64,000 nt of DNA from CAXBDP01 sp963974465 (GTDB lineage Bacteria; Bacteroidota; Bacteroidia; Cytophagales; Cyclobacteriaceae), in the NCBI GenBank assembly GCA_049340005.1, contig JBMPIY010000017.1; one strand, written 5' to 3'. A model generated the notes under the pieces. That model did no database searches, was not told the origin of the DNA, and saw nothing but the letters and a program-made list of their open reading frames with translations. Positions within the stretch are counted from its first letter, which is position 1. Each line of letters starts with the position of its first letter. Of this stretch, positions 36,332-45,389 are shown piece after piece. The translations under genes and the position numbers were made by a program.

Positions 36332-37012
36332 TTAACCTAACTGGAATGTGATAGGCAATCTCATTCTTACTTTTACAGCACGTCCACGTTGTTTGCCTGG
36401 CTTCCATTTAGGAGCGCCACTTACAACTCTTACTGCTTCTGCATCACAATCAGCACTAATGCCTTTAAGCACTTCTACATTGCTAATTGATCCATCGGTG
36501 TCGATAATAAATACGAGGAAAACTTTTCCTTCAATACCCATTCTTCTTGCAGATGCTGGATATTTCATATTTTTACTTACATAATCGTAAAATGCAGATA
36601 GACCACCTTCAGGTTCTGGTTGAACTTCAAGAGCGAATGAGTCAAAAATTTCATCAATTTCCTCTTCTTCTTCTTCAACTTCAAATACCTGCTGTTCAAT
36701 TACCTTTTCCTCGGTAAATTCGATGTCAAGTTCAATCTCAATTTCTTGTTCGATTTCCTCTTCATCTGGTACCTCAACAATCTCTGGTTGTACCACCTTT
36801 GGTGGTGGTGGAGGTGGTTGTTCTGTTGGTGGGATCTCAAGGATCTCATCCATTTCCATGTCAAGCGTACCTAAATCAAGCATGTCACCTTCATCGTAGT
36901 TTTTCCACTCGAAGGCAGCTGTTACTATCAGAATGCTTAATGCAAGTCCAATATTGAAAAACAAGCCAGCTTTTTTGTTCAGGTCCGCTTTGGGGTGTTT
37001 TTTACTTTCCAT
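36332..37012 (-). CDS. TonB-family energy transducer
   Basis: A 226-residue protein with one N-terminal membrane helix (about 16-36, LFFNIGLALSILIVTAAFEW), a Pro run (PPPPPP near 68-73) and a very acidic Glu/Val-rich linker. The C-terminal TonB domain (about 138-226) contains YPASARRMGIEGKVFLVFII and WKPGKQRGRAVKVRMRLPI. It couples the proton-motive force (via ExbBD, not in this window) to outer-membrane transporters, spanning the periplasm. The acidic linker is unusual compared with the basic Pro-Lys linker of E. coli TonB but common in Bacteroidota. Confidence 0.9.
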   Translation of the reverse strand: MESKKHPKADLNKKAGLFFNIGLALSILIVTAAFEWKNYDEGDMLDLGTLDMEMDEILEIPPTEQPPPPPPKVVQPEIVEVPDEEEIEQEIEIELDIEFTEEKVIEQQVFEVEEEEEEIDEIFDSFALEVQPEPEGGLSAFYDYVSKNMKYPASARRMGIEGKVFLVFIIDTDGSISNVEVLKGISADCDAEAVRVVSGAPKWKPGKQRGRAVKVRMRLPITFQLG

Positions 37013-37233
37013 AGCTATTCCTTTTGTTTTGAATTTTCTAATGCAACGTGTCCAAAGATAAAAAATTAAATTTCTTATCCAAAGCCTAATTCTACTAACG
37101 AAAAGTAGTAATTAGTAAATTATTTGAAAGGCAAAATTTTGACCTTTTTAATGTCTTTTACCTCTCGCTCTCTTAACTAACATCTAAGTTATTTAAATAA
37201 TTCCTTAAAACATAGTTAATAGCAAAAATAATG

Positions 37234-37614
37234 TTAAACTCCTGTTACTTCTCTGTATGAATCTGTAGAAAGAAGGCCATCAAGTTGAGAAGGATTACTC
37301 ATTTTTATTTTGATCATCCAACCTTTGCCGTAAGGATCTTCATTTACTAGTTCAGGAGCATTTTCTAGTTCTTCATTAAACTCCAAAACTGTGCCATCAA
37401 TCGGCATGAAAAGGTCTGATACTGTTTTTACGGCTTCTACCGTACCGAAAACCTCGCCAGCACCAATTTCGTCTCCTACAGTTTCAATTTCTACATAAAC
37501 GATATCGCCAAGTTCGCTTTGAGCAAATTCAGTAATACCAATTGTAGCGATATCACCATCTACACGAATCCACTCATGGTCTTCGGTATATTTAAGTTCT
37601 TCTGGAAAATTCAT
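37234..37614 (-). CDS. gcvH: Glycine cleavage system H protein
   Basis: A 126-residue lipoyl-carrier protein of normal length. The lipoylated Lys is K63 in GTVEAVKTVSDLFMP. It shuttles the aminomethyl group between the P, T and L proteins of glycine cleavage; those genes are not in this window. It follows sprA by 52 bp on the same strand, a neighbourhood conserved in Bacteroidota although no functional link is known. Confidence 0.96.
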   Translation of the reverse strand: MNFPEELKYTEDHEWIRVDGDIATIGITEFAQSELGDIVYVEIETVGDEIGAGEVFGTVEAVKTVSDLFMPIDGTVLEFNEELENAPELVNEDPYGKGWMIKIKMSNPSQLDGLLSTDSYREVTGV

Positions 37615-37666
37615 GAATTATATTTTTTAGACTCTTAAAGGTATAATGAAATTTTTGTTTTTCGAA

Positions 37667-40600
37667 TTACTGTGACAAATCAAATCGAACATTTACTCCA
37701 AATGAAGTGGTAGCTCTTTTGAATGAATTAGAGATTCTAGGTTCATTTACAATTCTATTGAAATAGAATTGTAGATTCAGTTTCTGATTAACTACATAGC
37801 CAATATTTGGTCTAATTTGAAAGTTAAGATTTCCATTGGTAATGGTGCTGATATTATCGATTTGTCTTTGATAGGTTCTTGTATCACCGATAGAAGCACT
37901 TACATTAAATGTTAAATCATTGTCCAGAGTGCCCGTTTCACCACCAATTCCAAAAGGCAAACGAACGCCTGCTTTGGTATAGCCGAGGTCAAAAACGAAG
38001 TCTTTACGATTTATTTCAGTGATCTGGGTATTAGAAAGGCTCAAAGCTAAATTCCTTTCTTGCCTGTATTCCACATTTATGTTGAATTGCGATTTGGTAC
38101 GAATGTCTATCCCAATAAGCGGAGAAAATCTTTCCGAAATCACGACTTGGTTCATCACATACAAAGGAATAAGGAAATTCTCTTCATTCGTAAGGCTTGG
38201 CAAGGCTGAGTTGGAAAGTCGGTTGTTCAATCTCAAGTCTTCTTGGTAAATCAATGAGCTGTTGAAGTTTCCCACTTCATATCTAGATTCATAACGATGA
38301 CTAATATTGATAGACGAGAATTTTTCTCCCAAAGCTGGAATTCTAGTGAGGCCACGGAAATCTAAGCTCCAATTTGGAAGTGGAATTGCAGGGAATGGAT
38401 TTAATTTTACGTTGTTTGGAGATTTGCCTCTAACAGCTGCAAGGAATGCTGGAATCAATACATCTTGTGAGTTTTGCCCCAATTCTCCTCCTGGTACTTC
38501 ACCTTCTAGTCTATTTAGAATATTGTTTCTATAAGCCTCAAAATTTCTAAAAACACCTGAAACATTGTCCTCATCATTGCTTGAGAAAGCAGTTTTGATG
38601 GCTATAATTGAAATTCCATAACTACCGAATCGATTGGGACTGAATGTTCGGAACTGCTGATCGTCACGTCTAAATATTTCTCGATAATTATCGTCATATC
38701 TTTTGGAAGCAGTAAGTGTAATTCTAAAATCACGCGCTGGCTCTAAATCAGCAGTAAAATTCATATTCACTCGTCTATACTGTGAAACAGGGTTTGTCAA
38801 AGCGCTACTTTCTCCCAGCCATCCATTATCTACTGCTTTATTCAATATACTTAAATTTTGACTGCCCATCACAAAGCCAAGTCCTGGGGCAGAAAGTGAT
38901 CTATCTAAGCCAAAATAGGAGGGCTTTGGAAGAAAGCCCGGCAATACAGTGCCCTGATCCAAACTTATATTCATGGTAATAGTACGTAATGACATCAGAG
39001 CTCTTAGCAATGCATTACTAGAATTACCTCCCGCGTTTTCCTCTTCTTCATTATCAGCACCTCCTCTAGTTGGCAATCCACGTTGTGGAGTTGGAGAGTT
39101 TATAGATCGCAATCGTGCATTTTTATTATAGAGTCTTACAAAATCAAACTTTCCTGTCAATGTTTGTTCTTGCTTATTACTTGCAATATTTCCTAAACTA
39201 TCTGCTTGTAATACTGACCCAGCAGTCCAATTGTAACCCACCGAATATCTTGCTGTTCCTGATATCCAGTCTGTTGCGGGTATTTTGTCTAATGGCAATT
39301 GATAAGTCAAGTTTACTTGCTGCAAGAAGTTAGCAACACGACCAAAGTTTTTGAGATTATTCCAAATCGAATCTTTTTTTGCTTGTGTATCGATCAATCC
39401 TTCTGGCTCATCCACAATTGCATTTGTCAATGCAGTATAATCTAATTGTAAACTTTTGGTCAAATTCCACTGCACATCATAATTACGATTAAATAAAAAT
39501 TGCTTCTCAAAATTTGCATCCACATTTTCTATTTCCAGGTTGGAGTTTCTAAATTGTGTACGCATATAATTTCTTACTAATGCGCCTCTTACTGTAATAG
39601 AAGTTGGGGTTGGAGAGAAATTGAAATCGCGTAAAATTGCGAGCCAAGGAGAATCTGGATTTATATTTTTGAATGGCTCAATACTTTTTTCAGGGAAAGT
39701 GTAATTGTACAATGCTGATCCGCCCCAGGTCACCATTTCACGTGCTTCGGTATTTGGGCTGGTAAATAATTGGTCTGAATAGTTGAAGGCAAAGGTTAGA
39801 TTTTCCACATCATAAAATCTGGAAATGGCGCCTTCCTTTGTTTTCACTTTGCCAACATTGGTGAAATTGATACTTCTTCGTTTGTATCGATCTTGAACTT
39901 GCCGTCTATAGCTTGCTCGGTCTTGGTTGGGCGGGAGGGAATTTAGTGAAACGCTTAATGGAACGTCGGGATCCAGTGGGTCGTAGAATGGATTATTGAA
40001 GCCTTCCTCAAAACTCATAAATACGGGAATTCTTATTCCAGTATTGCCAGGTAAGAAACGGTCTAAAGCAAGACTTGCTGAAATGTCATATTGCGTATTA
40101 CCTTCTAATGCTCTATCATTTATTCTATCTTGTACTCCACCAAAACCGAATGTGGAATGACTGATTGAAGCTGAGACATTACCCACATCGGCAAGCTGTA
40201 CATTCATTCTAGCATTGGCAGCCATTCCAGAGGTTTCGTCAAAATCCGTCACTCGCAACTCGTTTGCCCAAATACAAACTGAGCGAGGTCGTCCATCTGG
40301 TGTATCAGGATTTCGAATACCAATCATCAATGTTTGTACATCACCCAATTCTGGTCTGCCGGAAATTGTCACTGTATATTTTTCGAATTGCTCGGTATAT
40401 GGTAATACTAAATCTACATTATTGCGATTTCTATTGCTCTTTATTGTGTAGAGCATATCCAGTGGGAAATCTATTTCATTGGCTTCTGGCCAAACATCTC
40501 TAGGACTTCTAGCTCCGGGCGGAGTCATATTTAGCGGTAGCTCAATTTCATAATAGTTCTGGTCGAAGTCTGTTCCCAGCCTTATAAAAGCAGTAACTTC

Positions 40601-43600
40601 TCCATCTCGAGTATCTTGGCTTTCTGCATGCAGGAACATTTTGATCCGGCCATACTGAATCATGTTTTGGTTGATGTTTTTATAAACAGCACGCGCATCC
40701 TTGTTCTGAAGATCCTCTACACACAATTCTATCGATTGCTCATTCAATCTTCTTTCAATAATGGAAGTATTATCTCTATCGCGCTGGAAACCTGGAGGGA
40801 GGACATATGGACTTCTATTTGCGCCACCTTCACCATTCTCTTCAATATTCACAGCTCTCAAAGTGAATTTTGTATTCGCATTCTCAGGAATTTCGAAAAG
40901 ACCTCTGTCAAATAAACTTCCTTGGAATATTCGGTATTGGCTACCTACCAATTGCATTTTTGCCATTCTTAAAACAACAGGCTGTTCCCATCCGGTTAAG
41001 TAGGTACGCATAAATCGGATGCTTTTGAAGCCTTGAATATTTCCTTGAACTCTATCTGGGTTCCGAACAGGAATTCTAAACAAGTACCAACTTACCTGAT
41101 CACCATTAATTTCACTTGTAACTTGATCTACGACGTAGTTCGACCCAACCTGCAACTGACCAGGCTTCAAGTCAATTTTATATTCATAGTAATCTTCCGC
41201 ATCACTTATAGAGTTGTCACCATTCATATCCTCATTGTCCGGCAGGTTGGTGCCAGAAGGAGTATATGGCTGATTACTTTCTGTAATAGCTGGGCTGTTG
41301 CCCTCCATTCCATTAAACTGCTTGTATCGTTCGATTATTTTAACGTCCTCCGCATCTAAATCTTCACCTAGGTAATAGCGAAACTTATCAGCAGATGGAT
41401 CATCTAGAATATCTTCTAAGGCTTCTCCACTAAGGTTGAGCCTATTGATAAAAATATCTCTAAAATACTCAGCCTCGTCTTCAGATTTGAGACCGTCCAA
41501 GCCTACATCTTGATTCGCCCTTGCAGCTGGATCATTATCAAATGCAGGTGTCAGAAATAATTGATCAGTAACTCTGCCCCATTCGTTAGTGATTACTCCT
41601 CTATCAGAGTAATCAGGCGAAAGGCCATTTTCAAAAGCATGTCGCCCATCCTTCATTACATCTTCAGAAACATTTCCAAGATTAAAATACAATTGACCAC
41701 CTGTTCGATTATTATCATCAACTGTATTTGGGTTGTTATCTCGATCGTAGCCAGCAATTACTTTCCCGTTTTCTCCATTGATGAACGGATCCATCATCCA
41801 GAATTCTAAGTACTCAATATTTGTTCTGTCAAAATCAACCTCTGTCATAATTGCTCTTGAAATGCCTGCCCAATTAGATTTGGGATCAGTGAGCAAACCA
41901 TTTTGGTCAAGGTTGGGATTGTAATTGTACATACCTCTTTCGCGCGGGAAAAAGGCTAAATCAAATATTGGTAAATTCGGATTTAATTGATCACGATCTT
42001 GTTCCTTGAATATCTCTTGAGGTCGGATGGCACGAACATAATGATTTTCTAAGTCAGCCTGTGTGATGTTTGCAGGTTTAGTATTACCGCCACTTCTGTA
42101 GAAAATATTGTCAATAGTATACCAAGCTAGCTTAGCTCTTTTATACCCAAAGCCTAGTCTACTACCAAAGGCATCACTTAAGTCAAACTTGTTATTTTCA
42201 ACTCTAGGGGTAGATGCCAACTTCCAACTTTGCAGATTGAAGCCAATATTAAATGGCGTAATTACAGATTCAAAATCGTCAATATAGGATGCGCTTTCGC
42301 CATTTACTTGATTGGAAGTACCAGGCACTAATTGAGCAAATTCAGCACTGAAATCGACTAAGGATTTTTCTCGCGTACTGATAGTCGGCCATGCATCTAA
42401 GATTTTAGTCACAAAATTGCTTTCTTCTCGGATGTTCACGTCCATCCCCCATTGAGTATTTCCTATGGTTTCGTTGCCTGCACTAATTCTGGTAATTAGC
42501 GGTCTTTCGAAAATACGCAGGACTGATGCTCCAATATTTATATTGTCGCTCAATCGGTAATCGAACCTCCCGCCGAATAGCGTTTTGCTTTGGAAATTTA
42601 TGACATCAGACTTTTCATAAGTAACTCTAAGAGGTTTGCCAGATTGTAGAATTCCTTCATTTAGGATGGTAACCCTGCCTTGGAAATAATCTACCGTGTA
42701 ATCAGTTCCTTCAGTTAGTGGAGTGCTTCCAGCCATTACTCTTACTGAGCCTTCAGCTATATTCAATCCAGGCAGCTGAATTTCCGATGCAGAACCAGCC
42801 TGATAGCTTCCTTCCAGAAAGAATTTGTTTTGGGTAATAAATAATTCTGCATCCGCTTTGGTGGTATTATATAATGTGTCAAATACGTATTTGCGGATCA
42901 GTCCAGTTTCTGTTGGATCAAATTTTTCTCTAAGCGTTTCGCCAAAAGGTTCGGTTGTTGGGAAGATGATGTATCCACGCTGCGAATTAATTGTGATACC
43001 TTCAACAAAATCAAAATTTCCATCTTTGCCTGGATCATTGTTTGGATTCAATCTGTCCAAGCCCAGGAGCTCTATTAGTTGCTCATCCTTAGTGTTTTCA
43101 CCTTCGTGCAAACTTGGATTGTCAAGACCTGTATTATCATCGCGATAAATAATCCGTAGTTTGAAGTTTTCCCTTTGGACTTGGCTTACATTTAGATTAT
43201 AAATATTTTTCATCATCAAATCCCAAGTCGGTAAAGTGGTATTGATGCCTGATGGGCGCAGTAATTTCAAGAGAATTACTTGATCTTCAGGACGATTTTG
43301 ATAGTCTTCACTGAGTTCACCTACTTTGAAAACTTGCCCGTTGTAAGTGTATTCATATGAAACAGCAAGCATTTCATCATTTTGCAAGCGACGAACCAAA
43401 GAAACAAAACCAAGTTGTGGATTGAAATCATATTCCTCTGGCGAAAGTTTACGAGCTCCATTTATATTTTGGAAATCTAGTCCTTTCTCAAAACCGTATT
43501 CACTTTCCAAAATTTGTCCAGCTTCATCAGCTTGTCTTATTCTCGAATCGGAGCGGAGGTTGCTAAAAAGTGCATTCGCATTATTTGCATTAGGAACATC

Positions 43601-44782
43601 ACCTTGCCCGTTGCCTACATTTGGATTTTCTGGTCTGAAGATGGTTTCGCCCTCACCCAAATCAGTGAAGCCAATTACATTTCTGATATTCTGTGTATTT
43701 ACTTGGCGATTAATGACATAAACTTCTAGCCTTGTCACATTCACTCCCGAGACTATCTGTGGAATAGATCTAAGCCAGCCATCGAGACCATAATTTTCTT
43801 CAAAAAAATGGCCTAAGAAAAAGTGTCTATTTTCATCGTAATTTGAAGCTCTGATAGAAATGGGAGCACCTTGTCCTCCGCCAAGTACCTCCAAACTTTC
43901 GCTGCTTCCTCTTAGTGTGGATGCCGCTCCGGTAAAGAAAAGTTTCCCAAATTGGAGCTGAGTTTTTACGCCAAATAGGTTTTGAGCACCTCCCATTAAG
44001 CTGTTATTAATTGGAAGACTTACATTACCAATTTCAATTTTTTTGATGATATCTTCTTCGAAACCAGTGTACTCTACTTTGAGATCATTCTGGAAATCAA
44101 AGACATTGCTGTTATCAAAATTTCCAGTTACGACCAATTTCTCACCAATACTACCACGAATGTTCATGCTCACATTTTGCCCGAATTCGAATCCGCCATT
44201 TCGTTGTTGACGGATTGGGATGGAAGGGTTGTCGATCCGCTGCCACCTCCCGCCAAAATCAAGGTTGACGAATCCCGTAGGTACGATATCTACATTGCTG
44301 CCTCCAAATACTCTATCGAAAAATGGGCTTGGTGGAATATAAGGCAAAAGTCCTCTGCCTCCAGTTGCACTTTGCCCGTCTAGCTCAGCTGATCTTTTTC
44401 GCCAGTATTCTTGTCTTTGTCTATCGGCTTGGATTCTTCTGTAGTCATCGAAATTCACAATAGCGGGAGGACGAAGTGACAAGCCGCCTTGCTGCTGTGT
44501 AAAACGGTAATCTAATGTTGTATCAATTTGCACTTGCAGCTGAAATGCCGTGGAATCTGATAAAATAAAAGGGCTTATTTTTCTGGTGCGCAAAAGCGGC
44601 TGTTGCAACTGAAAATTTGAGTTCCACCGAGGAGCCGGAATTAGCGGGAGGGTATCTAAAGACGCAGCTAATTGAGGTTTCCAATCATCCTCAAATTGAT
44701 CTATAGCAATTTTTTGCTGCTTTTCAGGAGCAAAAATGCTTGCTAACGCAAAGAATAATATGAACCGGGTTACTGATAGCAA
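37667..44782 (-). CDS. sprA: Type IX secretion translocon SprA (Sov)
   Basis: A 2371-residue outer-membrane channel, the normal size for SprA, with a signal peptide (LFFALASIFA) and strand-rich sequence throughout (for instance VSMNIRGSIGEKLVVTGNFD early, NISHRYESRYEVGNFN and FGVNVRFDLSQ at the end). SprA forms the very large barrel through which folded type IX cargo crosses the outer membrane; in gliding species it also exports adhesins. It lies in the conserved order maeB-ruvA-sprA-gcvH. Six octamer copies lie within it, in both orientations. porU and porV, its partners, lie 8-18 kb away in a separate operon. Confidence 0.96.
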   Translation of the reverse strand: MLSVTRFILFFALASIFAPEKQQKIAIDQFEDDWKPQLAASLDTLPLIPAPRWNSNFQLQQPLLRTRKISPFILSDSTAFQLQVQIDTTLDYRFTQQQGGLSLRPPAIVNFDDYRRIQADRQRQEYWRKRSAELDGQSATGGRGLLPYIPPSPFFDRVFGGSNVDIVPTGFVNLDFGGRWQRIDNPSIPIRQQRNGGFEFGQNVSMNIRGSIGEKLVVTGNFDNSNVFDFQNDLKVEYTGFEEDIIKKIEIGNVSLPINNSLMGGAQNLFGVKTQLQFGKLFFTGAASTLRGSSESLEVLGGGQGAPISIRASNYDENRHFFLGHFFEENYGLDGWLRSIPQIVSGVNVTRLEVYVINRQVNTQNIRNVIGFTDLGEGETIFRPENPNVGNGQGDVPNANNANALFSNLRSDSRIRQADEAGQILESEYGFEKGLDFQNINGARKLSPEEYDFNPQLGFVSLVRRLQNDEMLAVSYEYTYNGQVFKVGELSEDYQNRPEDQVILLKLLRPSGINTTLPTWDLMMKNIYNLNVSQVQRENFKLRIIYRDDNTGLDNPSLHEGENTKDEQLIELLGLDRLNPNNDPGKDGNFDFVEGITINSQRGYIIFPTTEPFGETLREKFDPTETGLIRKYVFDTLYNTTKADAELFITQNKFFLEGSYQAGSASEIQLPGLNIAEGSVRVMAGSTPLTEGTDYTVDYFQGRVTILNEGILQSGKPLRVTYEKSDVINFQSKTLFGGRFDYRLSDNINIGASVLRIFERPLITRISAGNETIGNTQWGMDVNIREESNFVTKILDAWPTISTREKSLVDFSAEFAQLVPGTSNQVNGESASYIDDFESVITPFNIGFNLQSWKLASTPRVENNKFDLSDAFGSRLGFGYKRAKLAWYTIDNIFYRSGGNTKPANITQADLENHYVRAIRPQEIFKEQDRDQLNPNLPIFDLAFFPRERGMYNYNPNLDQNGLLTDPKSNWAGISRAIMTEVDFDRTNIEYLEFWMMDPFINGENGKVIAGYDRDNNPNTVDDNNRTGGQLYFNLGNVSEDVMKDGRHAFENGLSPDYSDRGVITNEWGRVTDQLFLTPAFDNDPAARANQDVGLDGLKSEDEAEYFRDIFINRLNLSGEALEDILDDPSADKFRYYLGEDLDAEDVKIIERYKQFNGMEGNSPAITESNQPYTPSGTNLPDNEDMNGDNSISDAEDYYEYKIDLKPGQLQVGSNYVVDQVTSEINGDQVSWYLFRIPVRNPDRVQGNIQGFKSIRFMRTYLTGWEQPVVLRMAKMQLVGSQYRIFQGSLFDRGLFEIPENANTKFTLRAVNIEENGEGGANRSPYVLPPGFQRDRDNTSIIERRLNEQSIELCVEDLQNKDARAVYKNINQNMIQYGRIKMFLHAESQDTRDGEVTAFIRLGTDFDQNYYEIELPLNMTPPGARSPRDVWPEANEIDFPLDMLYTIKSNRNRNNVDLVLPYTEQFEKYTVTISGRPELGDVQTLMIGIRNPDTPDGRPRSVCIWANELRVTDFDETSGMAANARMNVQLADVGNVSASISHSTFGFGGVQDRINDRALEGNTQYDISASLALDRFLPGNTGIRIPVFMSFEEGFNNPFYDPLDPDVPLSVSLNSLPPNQDRASYRRQVQDRYKRRSINFTNVGKVKTKEGAISRFYDVENLTFAFNYSDQLFTSPNTEAREMVTWGGSALYNYTFPEKSIEPFKNINPDSPWLAILRDFNFSPTPTSITVRGALVRNYMRTQFRNSNLEIENVDANFEKQFLFNRNYDVQWNLTKSLQLDYTALTNAIVDEPEGLIDTQAKKDSIWNNLKNFGRVANFLQQVNLTYQLPLDKIPATDWISGTARYSVGYNWTAGSVLQADSLGNIASNKQEQTLTGKFDFVRLYNKNARLRSINSPTPQRGLPTRGGADNEEEENAGGNSSNALLRALMSLRTITMNISLDQGTVLPGFLPKPSYFGLDRSLSAPGLGFVMGSQNLSILNKAVDNGWLGESSALTNPVSQYRRVNMNFTADLEPARDFRITLTASKRYDDNYREIFRRDDQQFRTFSPNRFGSYGISIIAIKTAFSSNDEDNVSGVFRNFEAYRNNILNRLEGEVPGGELGQNSQDVLIPAFLAAVRGKSPNNVKLNPFPAIPLPNWSLDFRGLTRIPALGEKFSSINISHRYESRYEVGNFNSSLIYQEDLRLNNRLSNSALPSLTNEENFLIPLYVMNQVVISERFSPLIGIDIRTKSQFNINVEYRQERNLALSLSNTQITEINRKDFVFDLGYTKAGVRLPFGIGGETGTLDNDLTFNVSASIGDTRTYQRQIDNISTITNGNLNFQIRPNIGYVVNQKLNLQFYFNRIVNEPRISNSFKRATTSFGVNVRFDLSQ

Positions 44783-44798
44783 AATTCAGATGACTACA

Positions 44799-45389
44799 CT
44801 AGGCTGATTTTAAAGCCAACTTAATCAATTCTTCTAAAGAAAGTGGTTTATCTGCATTTTTCAGAATAGTCTGAAGGCTTTTTTCTGCAGCTGTTTTATT
44901 AATGCCCAATGTAACTAACGCAGCAAGCGCTTCAGAGCGTATATTTTGGCCTGAAGATACTATTTGTCCATAATTTGTCTCTGGATCTTGCTTAGAAAGT
45001 TTGTCTTTTAACTCCAAAATAATTCTTTGGGCAGTTTTGGCTCCAATACCTTTTACCTTTTGGATGGTCATCACATCATTACTCAAAATGGCTTGTTGCA
45101 ATTCAGCTGAGCTCAAAGATGAGAGAATCATCAATGCTGTACTTGGACCTACTCCTGAAATTGAGATTAACTCTAAAAATCGCTTTTTCTCAGACATCTC
45201 AGAAAATCCAAATAGAATTTGAGCATCTTCCTTTACATAGAGGTAAGTAAAAATTTTTACTGATGGTTTATCCTTAATTGCCGAAAAGGTATTTAAAGAT
45301 ATTTTAACCTCGTAGCCCACTCCGCCTACATTAATATAGGCATGAGTAGGTTCTACAAGTGCTAAGTTCCCTTCCAAAAAGGCGATCAT
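44799..45389 (-). CDS. ruvA: Holliday junction DNA helicase subunit RuvA
   Basis: A 196-residue protein of family length: N-terminal OB domain (MIAFLEGNLALVEPTHAYIN), two helix-hairpin-helix motifs (ISGVGPSTALMILSS and VKGIGAKTAQRIILELKDK) and the C-terminal RuvB-binding domain. It binds four-way junctions and guides RuvB branch migration. Its start overlaps the maeB stop by four bases and its end is 16 bp from the sprA start, so it is cotranscribed with both. Confidence 0.96.
   Translation of the reverse strand: MIAFLEGNLALVEPTHAYINVGGVGYEVKISLNTFSAIKDKPSVKIFTYLYVKEDAQILFGFSEMSEKKRFLELISISGVGPSTALMILSSLSSAELQQAILSNDVMTIQKVKGIGAKTAQRIILELKDKLSKQDPETNYGQIVSSGQNIRSEALAALVTLGINKTAAEKSLQTILKNADKPLSLEELIKLALKSA

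Noticed and set aside
40616..41359. Several plus-strand frames opposite sprA
   Set aside because: All overlap the clear sprA coding sequence, have low-quality composition and no family signature.
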